The translations under genes and the position numbers were made by a program. This document shows positions 1 through 8,767 of a DNA stretch of 24,242 bases, in pieces; within the stretch, counting starts at the first letter, position 1, and the number at the start of each line of letters is the position of its first letter. The DNA lies in the NCBI RefSeq assembly GCF_000350225.1, contig NW_005179375.1, forward strand, positions 28,685-52,926, written 5' to 3'. The stretch comes from Chondrus crispus (lineage: Eukaryota; Rhodophyta; Florideophyceae; Gigartinales; Gigartinaceae). The notes beneath the pieces are model-generated. The model made no database searches and was not told where the DNA came from. It saw only the letters and a program-made list of their open reading frames with translations.

Positions 1-898
1 ACGGCGGGGGCCGGCTCGCTCTCTCTGCGTTTTCGGCCTTCGAGGGGCTCCTCCGCGGGCGTCGGTGGTGGGAACTGCTGGCCCTTTTGTTATGAAACAA
101 AAGGCTGGTACTGACTTATAGCTATGACCTCAGTATTAGGCTCCCGTAATCCTGCCCACAGTTGGCGGTCCTCTGTCTTCTATTTCTGATTAACAACACG
201 TCCTTGTAAGAGTCTAATGGCATTGGAACATTATGCTATACACAGGTGAGGTCCACATTCTTCACGTGTGAATAGGGAGGTGCCCCGTCCCATTACGAAC
301 CCTTGCATGGCGACGTCGCTGACAACAATTGCCGTAGTTCCCAATACTAAAAGGCTGTACCATCTTCCAACTTTTACTCTTTTGTTCATGTCTGTGTGGT
401 GGACAACCAAAAAGCTTCTCTCTTCGAAACGACTGATATTGCTTCAGTCAGGAAGGCTTTACTCTCTTAATTTCCGCCCCCATGCTCTCACCTGTTTCAC
501 TTACCTAGGATGGCAGCGGCAAACCGCCTTAAAATAGCTATGCCCGAACAACTTATCTCCACTGCCTCAAAATACGCCTATATTCTTTACTAACATGTAT
601 CTAAAGGGCTCTAAAACGTACAGTACGGACTTTGACAAGAACAAAGCTTCAGTCTAACTTCCATCCCACTAGTCACGTACAGTCGGAAACTATTATAGTC
701 CCGAACGGGCAGACCAATGCAGACTCGCTGCACTACATTGCCATCCCGCACTAGACAACAACAGGGCAGCCGCATCAGCATCAAACTTGTCCTTGTTGCT
801 TTCAGCTCCTTACGCTCAATATAAAGTCGAATGTACATGGCTCCCGTCGTGGGAGTTAGGGTGGATCCTTGCTCTTGCCATGTCTTTCTATTCGTTAC
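1..898. other. Left flank without a supported gene
   Basis: No reading frame here looks like a real protein. The open frames of 75-89 codons are short, unrecognised and partly begin with non-ATG codons. The first 80 bases are GC-rich and unlike the AT-richer sequence that follows, so they could be the edge of another gene or element lying off the window. A short perfect hairpin lies at 83-104: CCTTTTGTT, loop ATGA, AACAAAAGG. The last few hundred bases are the downstream flank of the minus-strand zinc-finger gene that ends at 899. Confidence 0.5.
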
Positions 899-2545
899 TT
901 AATTCCCATTGTCGGCGGTTTTCGCATGCGATGCAGTCGCACGAACCCTTTTGGAGTGCAGCTTGCCTCGAAGGTGCGACTCGAAATTCTCCAAACCGGA
1001 GCACGAAACATTGCATACATCACACTTAAAAAATACTCTATTCACCTTGCTCTTGCTCGGCGTCCCCGTACCCGCATTCGTAGGCTGGGAAGCTTCGAAG
1101 AGCGCCTGTCTGCGCTTGTGCTTTGCACTAGCAACATGGCAACTCAACGTGTCGACCGAGTTACAATTCACATTGCAAGGGACGCATGAAAGATTGTTCA
1201 TGTCCTGGTTCGTAGGCGTCGATTGCTTGCTGTGATTGTTAGGTCTGTTCGCAGAGTTGGAGCGTCGGTGTGGCGAAACAGTCGGTAGCGGTCTGCCTGG
1301 TATGTCCTCACCGAACAGTGCACTTTGGCTCGGGGAAGCAAATCGTATCGGGGACACGCAACTCGACGCAGGACACCGCAGAGGGTCAAAAGTCGGCGGC
1401 AGTTCAAACACAATGCGTCCATCAGCACGATGCCAGCCCGACCAGGAGCCAGCTCGCGCCGGGGTGTCAGCCGGCGTATGGACTGACTGTGGAGCTGCAT
1501 TCATGCTATCGACGATGCGGTTCTTCCCTGCCGGCGAAAAAGGCAGTTCTGAGGGCCTCTGCTTATCACCCACAGCACCATGGACCGCACCGCTCAACTG
1601 CAACGCTCTCCCGATGGACCTTCTATCCATACTCGGCAGCTCATCGCCATTCAGTTGCATCATCGCGACGGCGGCCGGCCCACTCCTGGGCGACAAGGAA
1701 TCTTTGGGGGCGCGCGGAGGCGTGCGGACATGCTTCTGTGGCTTTCCTCTATGTGCTTCGAGCGCCGTGGCGGCATTTCTATTCTTCTTATGCTTCACTG
1801 CTTCGATGTGCTGGAGCACGGGGGTTTTCCCTTGGACCTGTGCCTTGCAATGCAGGCACGTCCACACGTCAGTCGCAATCTGCTTGAGGCCTTCGTCTGC
1901 AAACTTATTCCTGGCCTCAACAAAAACGCGATGAATGTCGCTCTTGCGGCGATGCTTCTGTCCCTCCTGGTGCTTCTCCAGCTGCAAGTGGGTATCACAC
2001 AGGACCACGCACACGTCGCAAAACAGCGCAGGGTCTCTAGCAGGCGACACGGATGTCTCTACGGCTGAGACCGACAGCACCGGCAAGTCGGTAGCGGTGC
2101 CCACTGCCGGGCTTCCCGCCGGTGGTAGCCAGGTGTCCGTCAGGAAGGTGGTGAACGGATCGGGGTGCGGCGCGGTCGCAACGCGCGGCATGGACTCGCG
2201 ACGCCTCCACGGACGCTCAGGCCGTTGGAACGCGACTGCTGCGTTGGACGGCTGCGACGTGCGGTCCGGGACGTCCTGGGGGCACAAGAACGGCAAACCG
2301 AAAGCGTCGGGGGTCTGCACGGCGAGGGCACGCATGCGGAGAGCGGCGTCGGAGAGGTAATGCGAGGGGGAGGACGGGTGGTACTGCGCGTCCGGGCGGG
2401 GCGGCGGCGCGTGCGTACGCGGGTTGGGGCAGGCCCACGCGGAACGCGAGGGGGGCGGCGGCTCGAACAGGTAGTTGTGCGCCTCCATGGGCGTGGGCGG
2501 AGTCATGAGGAGAGGCGGGGGGGAGGCGGCGAGTTGCGCCGGCAT
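899..2545 (-). CDS. Multi-finger U1/JAZ-type C2H2 zinc-finger protein (paralog A)
   Basis: This single-exon frame encodes 548 residues from an ATG at 2545. It has four C2H2 fingers, all with C-x2-C-x12-H-x5-H spacing: C176/C179/H192/H198, C230/C233/H246/H252, C454/C457/H470/H476 and C508/C511/H524/H530. The longer H-x5-H spacing is typical of U1-type, zf-met and JAZ fingers, which in known families often bind double-stranded RNA or sit in spliceosomal and RNA-processing proteins. The fingers come as two pairs separated by about 200 low-complexity residues. A basic helix-like linker (about 199-228) joins fingers 1 and 2. The N-terminal 170 residues are rich in Pro, Ala and Arg and look disordered. 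The gene is head to head with a paralog at 2866-5061 with the same finger order. A nuclear RNA- or nucleic-acid-binding role is inference; I know no exact ortholog. Confidence 0.85.
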   Translation of the reverse strand: MPAQLAASPPPLLMTPPTPMEAHNYLFEPPPPSRSAWACPNPRTHAPPPRPDAQYHPSSPSHYLSDAALRMRALAVQTPDAFGLPFLCPQDVPDRTSQPSNAAVAFQRPERPWRRRESMPRVATAPHPDPFTTFLTDTWLPPAGSPAVGTATDLPVLSVSAVETSVSPARDPALFCDVCVVLCDTHLQLEKHQEGQKHRRKSDIHRVFVEARNKFADEGLKQIATDVWTCLHCKAQVQGKTPVLQHIEAVKHKKNRNAATALEAHRGKPQKHVRTPPRAPKDSLSPRSGPAAVAMMQLNGDELPSMDRRSIGRALQLSGAVHGAVGDKQRPSELPFSPAGKNRIVDSMNAAPQSVHTPADTPARAGSWSGWHRADGRIVFELPPTFDPLRCPASSCVSPIRFASPSQSALFGEDIPGRPLPTVSPHRRSNSANRPNNHSKQSTPTNQDMNNLSCVPCNVNCNSVDTLSCHVASAKHKRRQALFEASQPTNAGTGTPSKSKVNRVFFKCDVCNVSCSGLENFESHLRGKLHSKRVRATASHAKTADNGN

Positions 2546-2865
2546 GGAGAGGAGCGGTTGCGCGGGGGTGGAAGCGGTTGCGCCGGGAAGGGGAGGGGGA
2601 GAGGGCGGGACGACGCCCGATCGGGGTGAGTTTGATGTTCACGACAACTGCCAGCGCCATGCGGACACATTTCTAAAAAATTGATAGCACCGCATTCCAT
2701 ATCGACACATGAATTCCCCCCCTGCGCCCCGCCTCGACCTCTCCTTCCTTCCGTTCCGATTCCTCTCAGCTTCCTTCCTTATCCCCCCCCCTTCCGTCCC
2801 ACTCCTTTCCCCCTCCCCCCCCCCACCCTCTTCCCGTCCCTTCCCGCCCCAAAAATATCCCTCCC
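2546..2865. promoter_or_regulatory. Shared bidirectional promoter and leaders of the two zinc-finger genes
   Basis: These 320 bases separate the start codons of two divergent paralogous genes, so both promoters and both 5' leaders must lie here. The right part (about 2705-2860) is strongly pyrimidine-rich on the plus strand, with long runs of C broken by T. This is the leader of the plus-strand gene. The left part is G-rich on the plus strand, so it is pyrimidine-rich when read as the leader of the minus-strand gene. The AT-rich break near 2668-2690 (TTTCTAAAAAATTGATAG) is the most likely core-promoter region. I see no clear TATA box. Confidence 0.5.
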
Positions 2866-5061
2866 ATGGCGTCGCAGCACTCGCAGCCGCCTCCGCAGCC
2901 GCCTCCGCAGCCGCCTCCGCAACCACAGCCACTCCCCAACTCAAACCCCTCGGTCAACCGCAATCTCCCGCAGCCGCCTCCGCAACCACAGCCACTCCCC
3001 AACTCAAATCCCGTCATCAACCCTAATCCCCTGCAGCCGCCTCCGCATCCACACCCAATCCCCCGCCCAAGCCCCGCGGTCAACCCCAATCTCTCGCAGC
3101 CGCCTCTTCGGCCGCCTCCGCAACCACAGCCGCTGCCCCGCTCAAACCCGGCCGTCAACTCCAATCTCCCGCAGCGCTCCCCTTGCCCATTATGCACCTC
3201 GCACTTCGCCTCCTCGCACGACCTGCGAGCCCACGTCAACACCTGCCACCCCAACGCGAGCGGCCTAGCCCCCATCCTCGCGCCGCTGCATCCACCCATG
3301 TCCGCTAACACCCCGACCCTCCCCTCGTTCCCCCCGCTACGCACACAGAGCTTCGCCCCGGGGGACCCAACCCACCAATGGTTTCCATTCCCGCCCATGC
3401 CACCCTTCCCCACCCAACGGCCGCCGTTTCCCCCCCTCCACTCGCCCTTCATCTCGCTCCCTTTCGCTCCCGCGCCCGGTGCCCCCATGACCGCACCCAC
3501 ACCTAAGACCCTGCTGGACTGCAAAATCTGCGATGTTAAGTACGATTCACCGCCGCAGATTGAGAGCCATCTGCTCGGTCAGAAGCACCGCCGGAAAATT
3601 GAAGTGCACAATGCTTTCGAAAAGGCTCGTTTGGCGTTTGACAGACATCGCATCATACAGATTGGGGTGACCGCCTGGACTTGCACGCATTGCAATGTCA
3701 ACATGTCGGGTAAGGCCCAAGTGCTGCAACATCTCGACATGGCAAAGCATAAGAGACACGTTACAGTTGGGGGGCCTTCCGAAAGTGGCAAAGTCAAACC
3801 TCAGGCGAACCACCCATCCACGTACGTCCCTCACAACGCCCCCACCGCAGCTATGCCTCATCCACTTTCGACCGACATCGCCCAACCACCTCTACAAGCC
3901 ACAATCGCTCCCCCGCCTCCCACTGCAAGCACCATCCTTCCTATTGTGCCCCAATACGGCCCCCCTCTCCCCCCATTCGCCGCCACAAGGACAACCCGTG
4001 CTTCAACTGCCGCTGCAAAGGCCATCGCATCCCCGAGGGCAAGCGTCCCTCCACATCATCCAACGCCACATTTTTCATCCCCCCCAAACCAGTCACAGAT
4101 CACCGCCTCGCAGGTCACTGCCATTGCTAGTCCAGTCCCAAACCATGCTTCGACGAGTACCAACATCGCCATTACGCCCTCATCCACAGCACCTGCCACC
4201 ATACCCGCGCCTGCGCCCGCACCCGCTCCAGAGATCACAAAAACCGACGCCGGACTCATAGAAGGAGCTCCATCAGCAAGCGCGGATGCCACTATTGCTA
4301 CCGCGAAGCTTAGTGACACCGCTGATTCCCCATCCATCAAAAGAGCTAGAGCGAGCCCACGCCACCTTGAATATCTCCCTCCCATGAAACGATCTAGACC
4401 TGGTGTTGGGACCAAAACACGCGTTGACCGGCTTAGTGAGAATCACCTTTTGGGCAGCTTCCCATCCCCACCGAGGAAGAAAAAGCCGCCCCAAACGTTC
4501 TCCCCAGGTGTCATCAGGTCGGTACCATTACCGACACACGAAAAGTCCACCGCTTTAGCGACGCCTGTACAACAGTCAAAGCAAGCGACTCTCAGCCCCG
4601 TTGCTGTGGTGCGGCAGACCCCTCTGAATCATTCTCTTCCGGGGCACCCTGGACCCTCCATGCCACAACCGTCGCTTGCCGCCATGCCGAACCCAAATTT
4701 TCGAGGGCCTAGTTTCATCATTCCCAACAAAGCACAAGCAAAGAGGACCGCCTCCCGGAATGTTCTTAGGGAGTATCCATGCGCGCCATGCAAAGTCATT
4801 TGCAACTCGGAAGAATCGTTGCATGTTCACATGGCAAGCGCGAAACACTGGCGGAGGCTAGCATCGCAGGACGAGGGTACGAATCCTAAGGCCAAGACTG
4901 GTGTGGAGCCGGCCAAAGTTAGTAGAGATGGAACCTTTTCATGTGACGTGTGCGGTATCTCATGTTGCGGAAAGCAGAATTTCCAATCTCACTTGAGAGG
5001 AAAGCTACACGCAAGACGTCAGAAAGCCAAATCATCCGAGGGCAAGGCATCGTCGCAGTAA
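2866..5061 (+). CDS. Multi-finger U1/JAZ-type C2H2 zinc-finger protein (paralog B, Pro-rich)
   Basis: This single-exon frame encodes 731 residues from an ATG at 2866. Residues 1-105 are Pro/Gln/Asn-rich and include a 21-residue tandem repeat. A classical finger follows (C107/C110/H123/H128). Two U1/JAZ-type fingers come next (C219/C222/H235/H241 and C273/C276/H289/H295), then about 340 low-complexity residues rich in Pro, Ala, Ser and Thr. A C-terminal finger pair closes the protein (C639/C642/H655/H661 and C693/C696/H709/H715). The four H-x5-H fingers match paralog A one for one, including the helical linker between the first two and the HLRGKLH signature in the last. This copy has gained the N-terminal repeat and the extra finger. 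An RNA-binding or nuclear role is inferred from the finger class only. Confidence 0.87.
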   Translation: MASQHSQPPPQPPPQPPPQPQPLPNSNPSVNRNLPQPPPQPQPLPNSNPVINPNPLQPPPHPHPIPRPSPAVNPNLSQPPLRPPPQPQPLPRSNPAVNSNLPQRSPCPLCTSHFASSHDLRAHVNTCHPNASGLAPILAPLHPPMSANTPTLPSFPPLRTQSFAPGDPTHQWFPFPPMPPFPTQRPPFPPLHSPFISLPFAPAPGAPMTAPTPKTLLDCKICDVKYDSPPQIESHLLGQKHRRKIEVHNAFEKARLAFDRHRIIQIGVTAWTCTHCNVNMSGKAQVLQHLDMAKHKRHVTVGGPSESGKVKPQANHPSTYVPHNAPTAAMPHPLSTDIAQPPLQATIAPPPPTASTILPIVPQYGPPLPPFAATRTTRASTAAAKAIASPRASVPPHHPTPHFSSPPNQSQITASQVTAIASPVPNHASTSTNIAITPSSTAPATIPAPAPAPAPEITKTDAGLIEGAPSASADATIATAKLSDTADSPSIKRARASPRHLEYLPPMKRSRPGVGTKTRVDRLSENHLLGSFPSPPRKKKPPQTFSPGVIRSVPLPTHEKSTALATPVQQSKQATLSPVAVVRQTPLNHSLPGHPGPSMPQPSLAAMPNPNFRGPSFIIPNKAQAKRTASRNVLREYPCAPCKVICNSEESLHVHMASAKHWRRLASQDEGTNPKAKTGVEPAKVSRDGTFSCDVCGISCCGKQNFQSHLRGKLHARRQKAKSSEGKASSQ
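2908..3174 (+). repeat. 63-bp coding minisatellite, four copies
   Basis: The motif beginning CAGCCGCCTCCGCA recurs at 2908, 2971, 3034 and 3097, exactly 63 bp apart. The fourth unit carries a 15-bp internal insertion. Each unit encodes a 21-residue Pro/Gln/Asn block of the form [20 protein letters not shown]. The first two units are nearly identical and the last two more diverged. Because 63 is divisible by three, gain or loss of copies keeps the frame. Confidence 0.9.
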
Positions 5062-5665
5062 CTCAGATTGCCAAAATGTAAACATAGTTTGGTAATGACA
5101 AGCAAAGCAGAGAGTCGGTTGGATGTGAAAGCTTCGAGAGGATACAGCATGTGAAGAGCGGAGGGAGGAGGTGCAGCACTTGCTGTGTTTGGACTCACCA
5201 TAGAGTCTGCTTCAGTGGTTGCTAGTTTTTGAACTCGAGAGAAGCCAAGCCTAGGCGCTCTCTCGCCTCAGCACTGGTGGACACGGCCGGACAAAGCCCA
5301 TCACGATATGCAAGTAGTATCGTATACGGTGCTAACGAACGCGAACAAAAGAAAGTATTCTACTTTGGTTACTATCAGTTTTTTGCTCTCAATGCTTACA
5401 AATCATGTGAGCGCACTTGCGTTTTCTCGATCATGTTGCCTTCTCATGCAGATCAAAACTATTTGCCATTAGCGAGCGTGGCGTCTGTCATCACTGCCGT
5501 TACCAGTAGATGCGCAACCAAAATCTGCATCTCGCTCAACCACAGCCATTCGTCCTCATCATGTTCGCGCTGCTCAGGCGATCACGCGATAATGCATTCA
5601 TCCACTCTGCGCACCCCTGCTGCACGTAGAGAATTCCCCTGCATTCCATCAAGCCCCCATCATCT
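5062..5665. other. Intergenic region between zinc-finger gene B and the HAD gene
   Basis: This holds the 3' flank of the plus-strand zinc-finger gene and the promoter and leader of the HAD gene. The open frames in it are short and unrecognised. No RNA gene, repeat or element end was found. Its last 150 bases become C-rich, as in the leaders of the other plus-strand genes here. Confidence 0.5.
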
Positions 5666-6502
5666 ATGGCCACACGCTCCCTCGCCTTCGCGAACCCGCT
5701 GTGCTCCTTTATTTCACGCAGCACCACGCGCCGCCCTACCCGCACCGTGTGCACGATGGCGCCGCCCGCCACCTCGATGCTAGTCACCTGGGACATCGAC
5801 GGCACGCTTCTCGGCGCGCGCGGCCCGTCGGGCAACTCGGCGCACAAGCGCGCCATCGATGATGCCGTGCGCGCCGTGTACGGTATCTCCGTCACAGTCA
5901 ACGAAGTGCCACACGCCGGCAGCACAGACCGCGCCATCATCCGCGACATGTGCCTGGTGGGCGGGGTGCCAGCTGCCGACATCGCCGCGCGTATGCACGA
6001 GGCAATCGCCGAAGCAGACAAGAGAATCGTCGGCTATGTCGACGAGGACTTGTCTCACTTGGTGCTACCGGGCGTGCGCGAGGCGCTGCTGCGACTGCAG
6101 GAGCTTGGCGTATCACTCGCGTTGACTACGGGAAATTTGGAGAGCTGCGCATGGGAGAAAGTTGAGGCCGCCGGGTTGAAGGGGTTTTTTGAGACGGGAG
6201 GGTTCGGGAGTGATTGTCTACTGCGGACAGATATTTTGAAGACAGCGGTGGAACGCGTGCAAGAGAAGAATCCAACGTTTGTCGCCAAGAACGGCAGCGG
6301 AAGGAGGCTCGAAAACGTTTTTCATGTGGGAGATGCTGTCGCAGATATGCAGGCAGCGCGGGAGAATGGCGCCGGGGGTATTGGAGTTCTCACGGGTTCG
6401 TTCTCACGGGACCAGTTGGAGGCGGAAGATCCCGTCGCCGTGTTAAAGGATCTTTCAGATACAGACGGATTTTTGCAGCTATTAGGGTTGCAGGAAACTT
6501 GA
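5666..6502 (+). CDS. HAD-superfamily hydrolase, probably plastid-targeted
   Basis: The 278-residue product has the haloacid dehalogenase phosphatase motifs. Motif I is D43-I-D45-G-T47, with the nucleophile and general-acid aspartates. Motif II is the Thr in TTGN (154-157), K192 could serve as motif III, and motif IV is G222-D223-x3-D227. About 100 mostly helical residues between motifs I and II form a C1-type cap, as in phosphoglycolate phosphatase and beta-phosphoglucomutase relatives, so the substrate is probably a small phosphate ester. Residues 1-30 are rich in Arg, Ser and Thr with no acidic residue, which fits a plastid or mitochondrial transit peptide. I therefore prefer the ATG at 5666 over the one at 5756 just before the core. 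The exact substrate cannot be read from the sequence. Confidence 0.85.
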   Translation: MATRSLAFANPLCSFISRSTTRRPTRTVCTMAPPATSMLVTWDIDGTLLGARGPSGNSAHKRAIDDAVRAVYGISVTVNEVPHAGSTDRAIIRDMCLVGGVPAADIAARMHEAIAEADKRIVGYVDEDLSHLVLPGVREALLRLQELGVSLALTTGNLESCAWEKVEAAGLKGFFETGGFGSDCLLRTDILKTAVERVQEKNPTFVAKNGSGRRLENVFHVGDAVADMQAARENGAGGIGVLTGSFSRDQLEAEDPVAVLKDLSDTDGFLQLLGLQET

Positions 6503-7414
6503 CGTTTGTGCGCATGGCAGACATGCGATGCATGTCAAGAATGTGACAGGCTAGGAATGGAAGGCGTGGGACTAGAGGTAGAACTGAACAAGTTATGCAA
6601 TGCATCGGCAGTTAACTGACCCCGCGTTAAAAAGAATATGCTGATATTCATCCTCCCTCCTGCTCAGTGATGCATTCCTGCTTTACGGCAGACGCGTCGG
6701 CACAGTCTCGGATAGGGTCGATAAATTGTTTTGGTTTTGCATCGAGGAAGAAGCTTCTGTGTCAAGGTCTGAAGCAGCCTCAAATTCGCCCTTCATGTAT
6801 TTTAGCTTCACAACACTTGCAACTAGCGGAGCCAAATTCTTGCTCATCACGCAGCATCCTGGCGTCTGAACAGTTTGTCCCTTGACTGCAAGAGCCCCTT
6901 TTTTTCTGGGATGCGTGTTAATGTCTCTGTCCAGCATCTTGCAAGCTGTTAGTTCCGTTGCAGTCTGTAACTGTCCAAAACAACCCGTATGATGCAACAC
7001 CTATCAAGTGTTCCTCATGCTATTCCGTAAGGCACGAGAACCATTTTACTTTGGATTTGGTCTGTTCGCATACATCCACAGGTTCCGTTGCAATAGATGG
7101 CCTTTGGAGCTCCGCACTGTTGTTCAATTATCCAATTATCCAATTGAAACCCTGGGTTGACTTCATCCGCGAGTGGCCATGACTCTCCTTCGAAACACTG
7201 TCGAAAAGAACAATCCTGTCCATACGGGCAAGTGCACATTACGCGTTCCAACTATGCAGCTGTGCATATCGTCGATGGACCACCTGGTCTCACTAACTAA
7301 CATTGTGATGTAAGATCTGTTGCGCGCTGCGAATAACACGCTTTGCCACTTACGAGTGAGGCGTTCTTCCGTCGAGGCGCCGTTATTGTTGAGAACGCAA
7401 CTCGTTGGGCAAGT
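6503..7414. other. Intergenic region with convergent 3' flanks
   Basis: About 0.9 kb lies between the convergent ends of the HAD gene and the minus-strand TPR-like gene. It is AT-richer than the genes. A short imperfect repeat of CAATTATC units lies at about 7121-7145. The only frame worth naming is a 74-codon Cys-rich one at 7015-7239 on the minus strand, listed separately. No tRNA, element terminus or promoter could be recognised. Confidence 0.45.
7015..7239 (-). CDS. Possible small Cys-rich protein or gene remnant
   Basis: This 74-codon frame starts at an ATG (7239) and has eight cysteines, in the clusters MCTC (1-4), C10, C15, C42, C50 and CGC (54-56). No signal peptide is visible and I do not recognise the family. 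It lies alone between two convergent genes. Part of it is encoded by the CAATTATC-type simple repeat, which argues for chance. It could also be one exon of a decayed gene. It is listed only because cysteine clustering is unusual for a random frame. Confidence 0.15.
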   Translation of the reverse strand: MCTCPYGQDCSFRQCFEGESWPLADEVNPGFQLDNWIIEQQCGAPKAIYCNGTCGCMRTDQIQSKMVLVPYGIA

Positions 7415-8491
7415 CTAATACTTAACAAATGTGGCAAAATCGTTCATACCAGCTTCATCATATAGCTCAGCTAGCCCCATCTTGGCATTCTCCCAGTCCT
7501 CCCAGCGCTCTGCCACGCATAGGTCCAATAAATAGGCCGCACGATCCAAGGCAACTTGCTCCGGCAGCTTCCCCTCCTCCACCTCCTTTTCCCTCTTATC
7601 CTCATACAGCCTCTTAAATATCTTGGCCAAGGACTGCTCCTCCACATACCCCGCCAGCTTGCGCATATCTTCTACAATGCCGCTCCCCCCAAGCGTCCAC
7701 AACGGAATCTGCAGCGCGAAACGAGCAGCATCCCTGGCCTCGCTCTCCCTTCCCATGTCCTTCAAAAAGTTCGCGTGAAACGCGTGTCCGCTCCCCCACC
7801 CCGGAAATATCGTCGCGGCCCGCTCACACGTAATCAATGCAGACTGCTCATCGCCCTTCGCCTTGTGAAAATTGACAAGTCCCTCGTAAATGTCCGGAAA
7901 CGGCCCCGTCTTCATAATAAGATACCTCTCCAACCCCAACCCTGACTCGTCGGCCTCGCCATTCTGGTAGGCCAACGCGAGCGACGATGCATCTCGAATT
8001 GCGGCCGCCTCCGCCGTCCTACCTGAAAAGTCGGCCGCCGCCAGAGCTCTGGTGACGGCGCAGACGGACGAGGATGCGAGCAGCGTGAGCCCCAAGTCGT
8101 CGGAGCGGGCTCGAACGACGGGCAACTCCATGTCCTCCGGTGGGGTCGGCCACCGCAGCAATCCAGTGAGAGTGCGGTCACCCGTGGGCTTGGTGGCCGC
8201 GGTGAGGGGGATGAAAAAGGGGTGCAGGCCAGTGCGATCGGCGGGCTGCACGGGTTCCTCGCCTTCAACCTTCGTGAGGACATGCAATAAACCGTCGAGA
8301 TGGGCGGGCGCACGCGTTTTCGCGACGTCACGGATATAACGCTCGTACTCGCGCACGACGGAGGGGGTGATTTCAGCGGCCGAGATGCTAATGGTGCGGT
8401 GAGCAGGAAGACGGCGTTTGATTGTTCGGCGAGAGGTTAGTTGATGGCCAGGAGCTTTGAAGCGGAGCGACGGGGATGAGACAAATGCCAT
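7415..8491 (-). CDS. Plastid-targeted TPR-like conserved protein
   Basis: The frame is open further upstream to a TTG at 8626, but the first ATG is at 8491 and gives 358 residues. The N-terminus from there (MAFVSSPSLRFKAPGHQLTS, then Arg-rich and Ser-rich sequence) is a good chloroplast transit peptide, so I chose this start. The mature part has a Pro-rich segment followed by helical repeats resembling tetratricopeptide repeats. In the third quarter these have alternating Ala/Gly and aromatic positions (IYEGLVNFHKAKGDEQSALI, then ESEARDAARFAL). It resembles an uncharacterised TPR-like plastid protein I recall from plants and algae, but I cannot name the ortholog. It is divergent from the YchF gene across 276 bp. 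A scaffold or assembly role is inference. Confidence 0.75.
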   Translation of the reverse strand: MAFVSSPSLRFKAPGHQLTSRRTIKRRLPAHRTISISAAEITPSVVREYERYIRDVAKTRAPAHLDGLLHVLTKVEGEEPVQPADRTGLHPFFIPLTAATKPTGDRTLTGLLRWPTPPEDMELPVVRARSDDLGLTLLASSSVCAVTRALAAADFSGRTAEAAAIRDASSLALAYQNGEADESGLGLERYLIMKTGPFPDIYEGLVNFHKAKGDEQSALITCERAATIFPGWGSGHAFHANFLKDMGRESEARDAARFALQIPLWTLGGSGIVEDMRKLAGYVEEQSLAKIFKRLYEDKREKEVEEGKLPEQVALDRAAYLLDLCVAERWEDWENAKMGLAELYDEAGMNDFATFVKY

Positions 8492-8767
8492 AGCGGAAAT
8501 CGGATTTTGTTGGAGGAGGGGGAAGATGCCCACCCCGCCGTGGAATGGATAAGAAGCGAGAGGCAGGTTGTATTTGATGAAGTTGGAGGAGAAAGGTATA
8601 TCTCCAGCTCGCAATATGAGATGCAAAGACTTCGCTCAGCGACAGTGGTCGGAGATCGCAAATTGGGGCTCGCAATTAAGCTTTTCATCCAATCCTCAGC
8701 TCTCAATCGTGCGCCTGTGCTCCTCCTCATCATCGTCCTCTCCCTTCCTCCTCCTTAGGCTGCCACC
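8492..8767. promoter_or_regulatory. Shared promoter region of the TPR-like and YchF genes
   Basis: These 276 bases lie between the ATG codons of two divergent genes that both encode plastid-transit-like N-termini. Both promoters must therefore be here. The right part (about 8700-8760) is pyrimidine-rich on the plus strand, with repeated TCC and CTC, and ends in GCCACCATG at the YchF start. That is a strong eukaryotic start context. No TATA box is evident. Confidence 0.5.

Noticed and set aside
268..537. 89-codon plus-strand open frame near the left edge
   Set aside because: It begins with GTG, not ATG, shows no recognisable domain, and its composition looks random. No support for a gene.
611..838. 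75-codon minus-strand frame starting with ATG
   Set aside because: Short, unrecognised, and within range of chance for this AT/GC balance.
3700..4415. Overlapping open frames on both strands across the Pro/Ala-rich linker of the second zinc-finger gene
   Set aside because: They are shadows of the real plus-strand frame, which carries the finger motifs on both sides.
8492..8626. N-terminal extension of the TPR-like protein to 8626
   Set aside because: The extension starts at TTG. The first ATG at 8491 begins a convincing transit peptide, so the extension is upstream leader.
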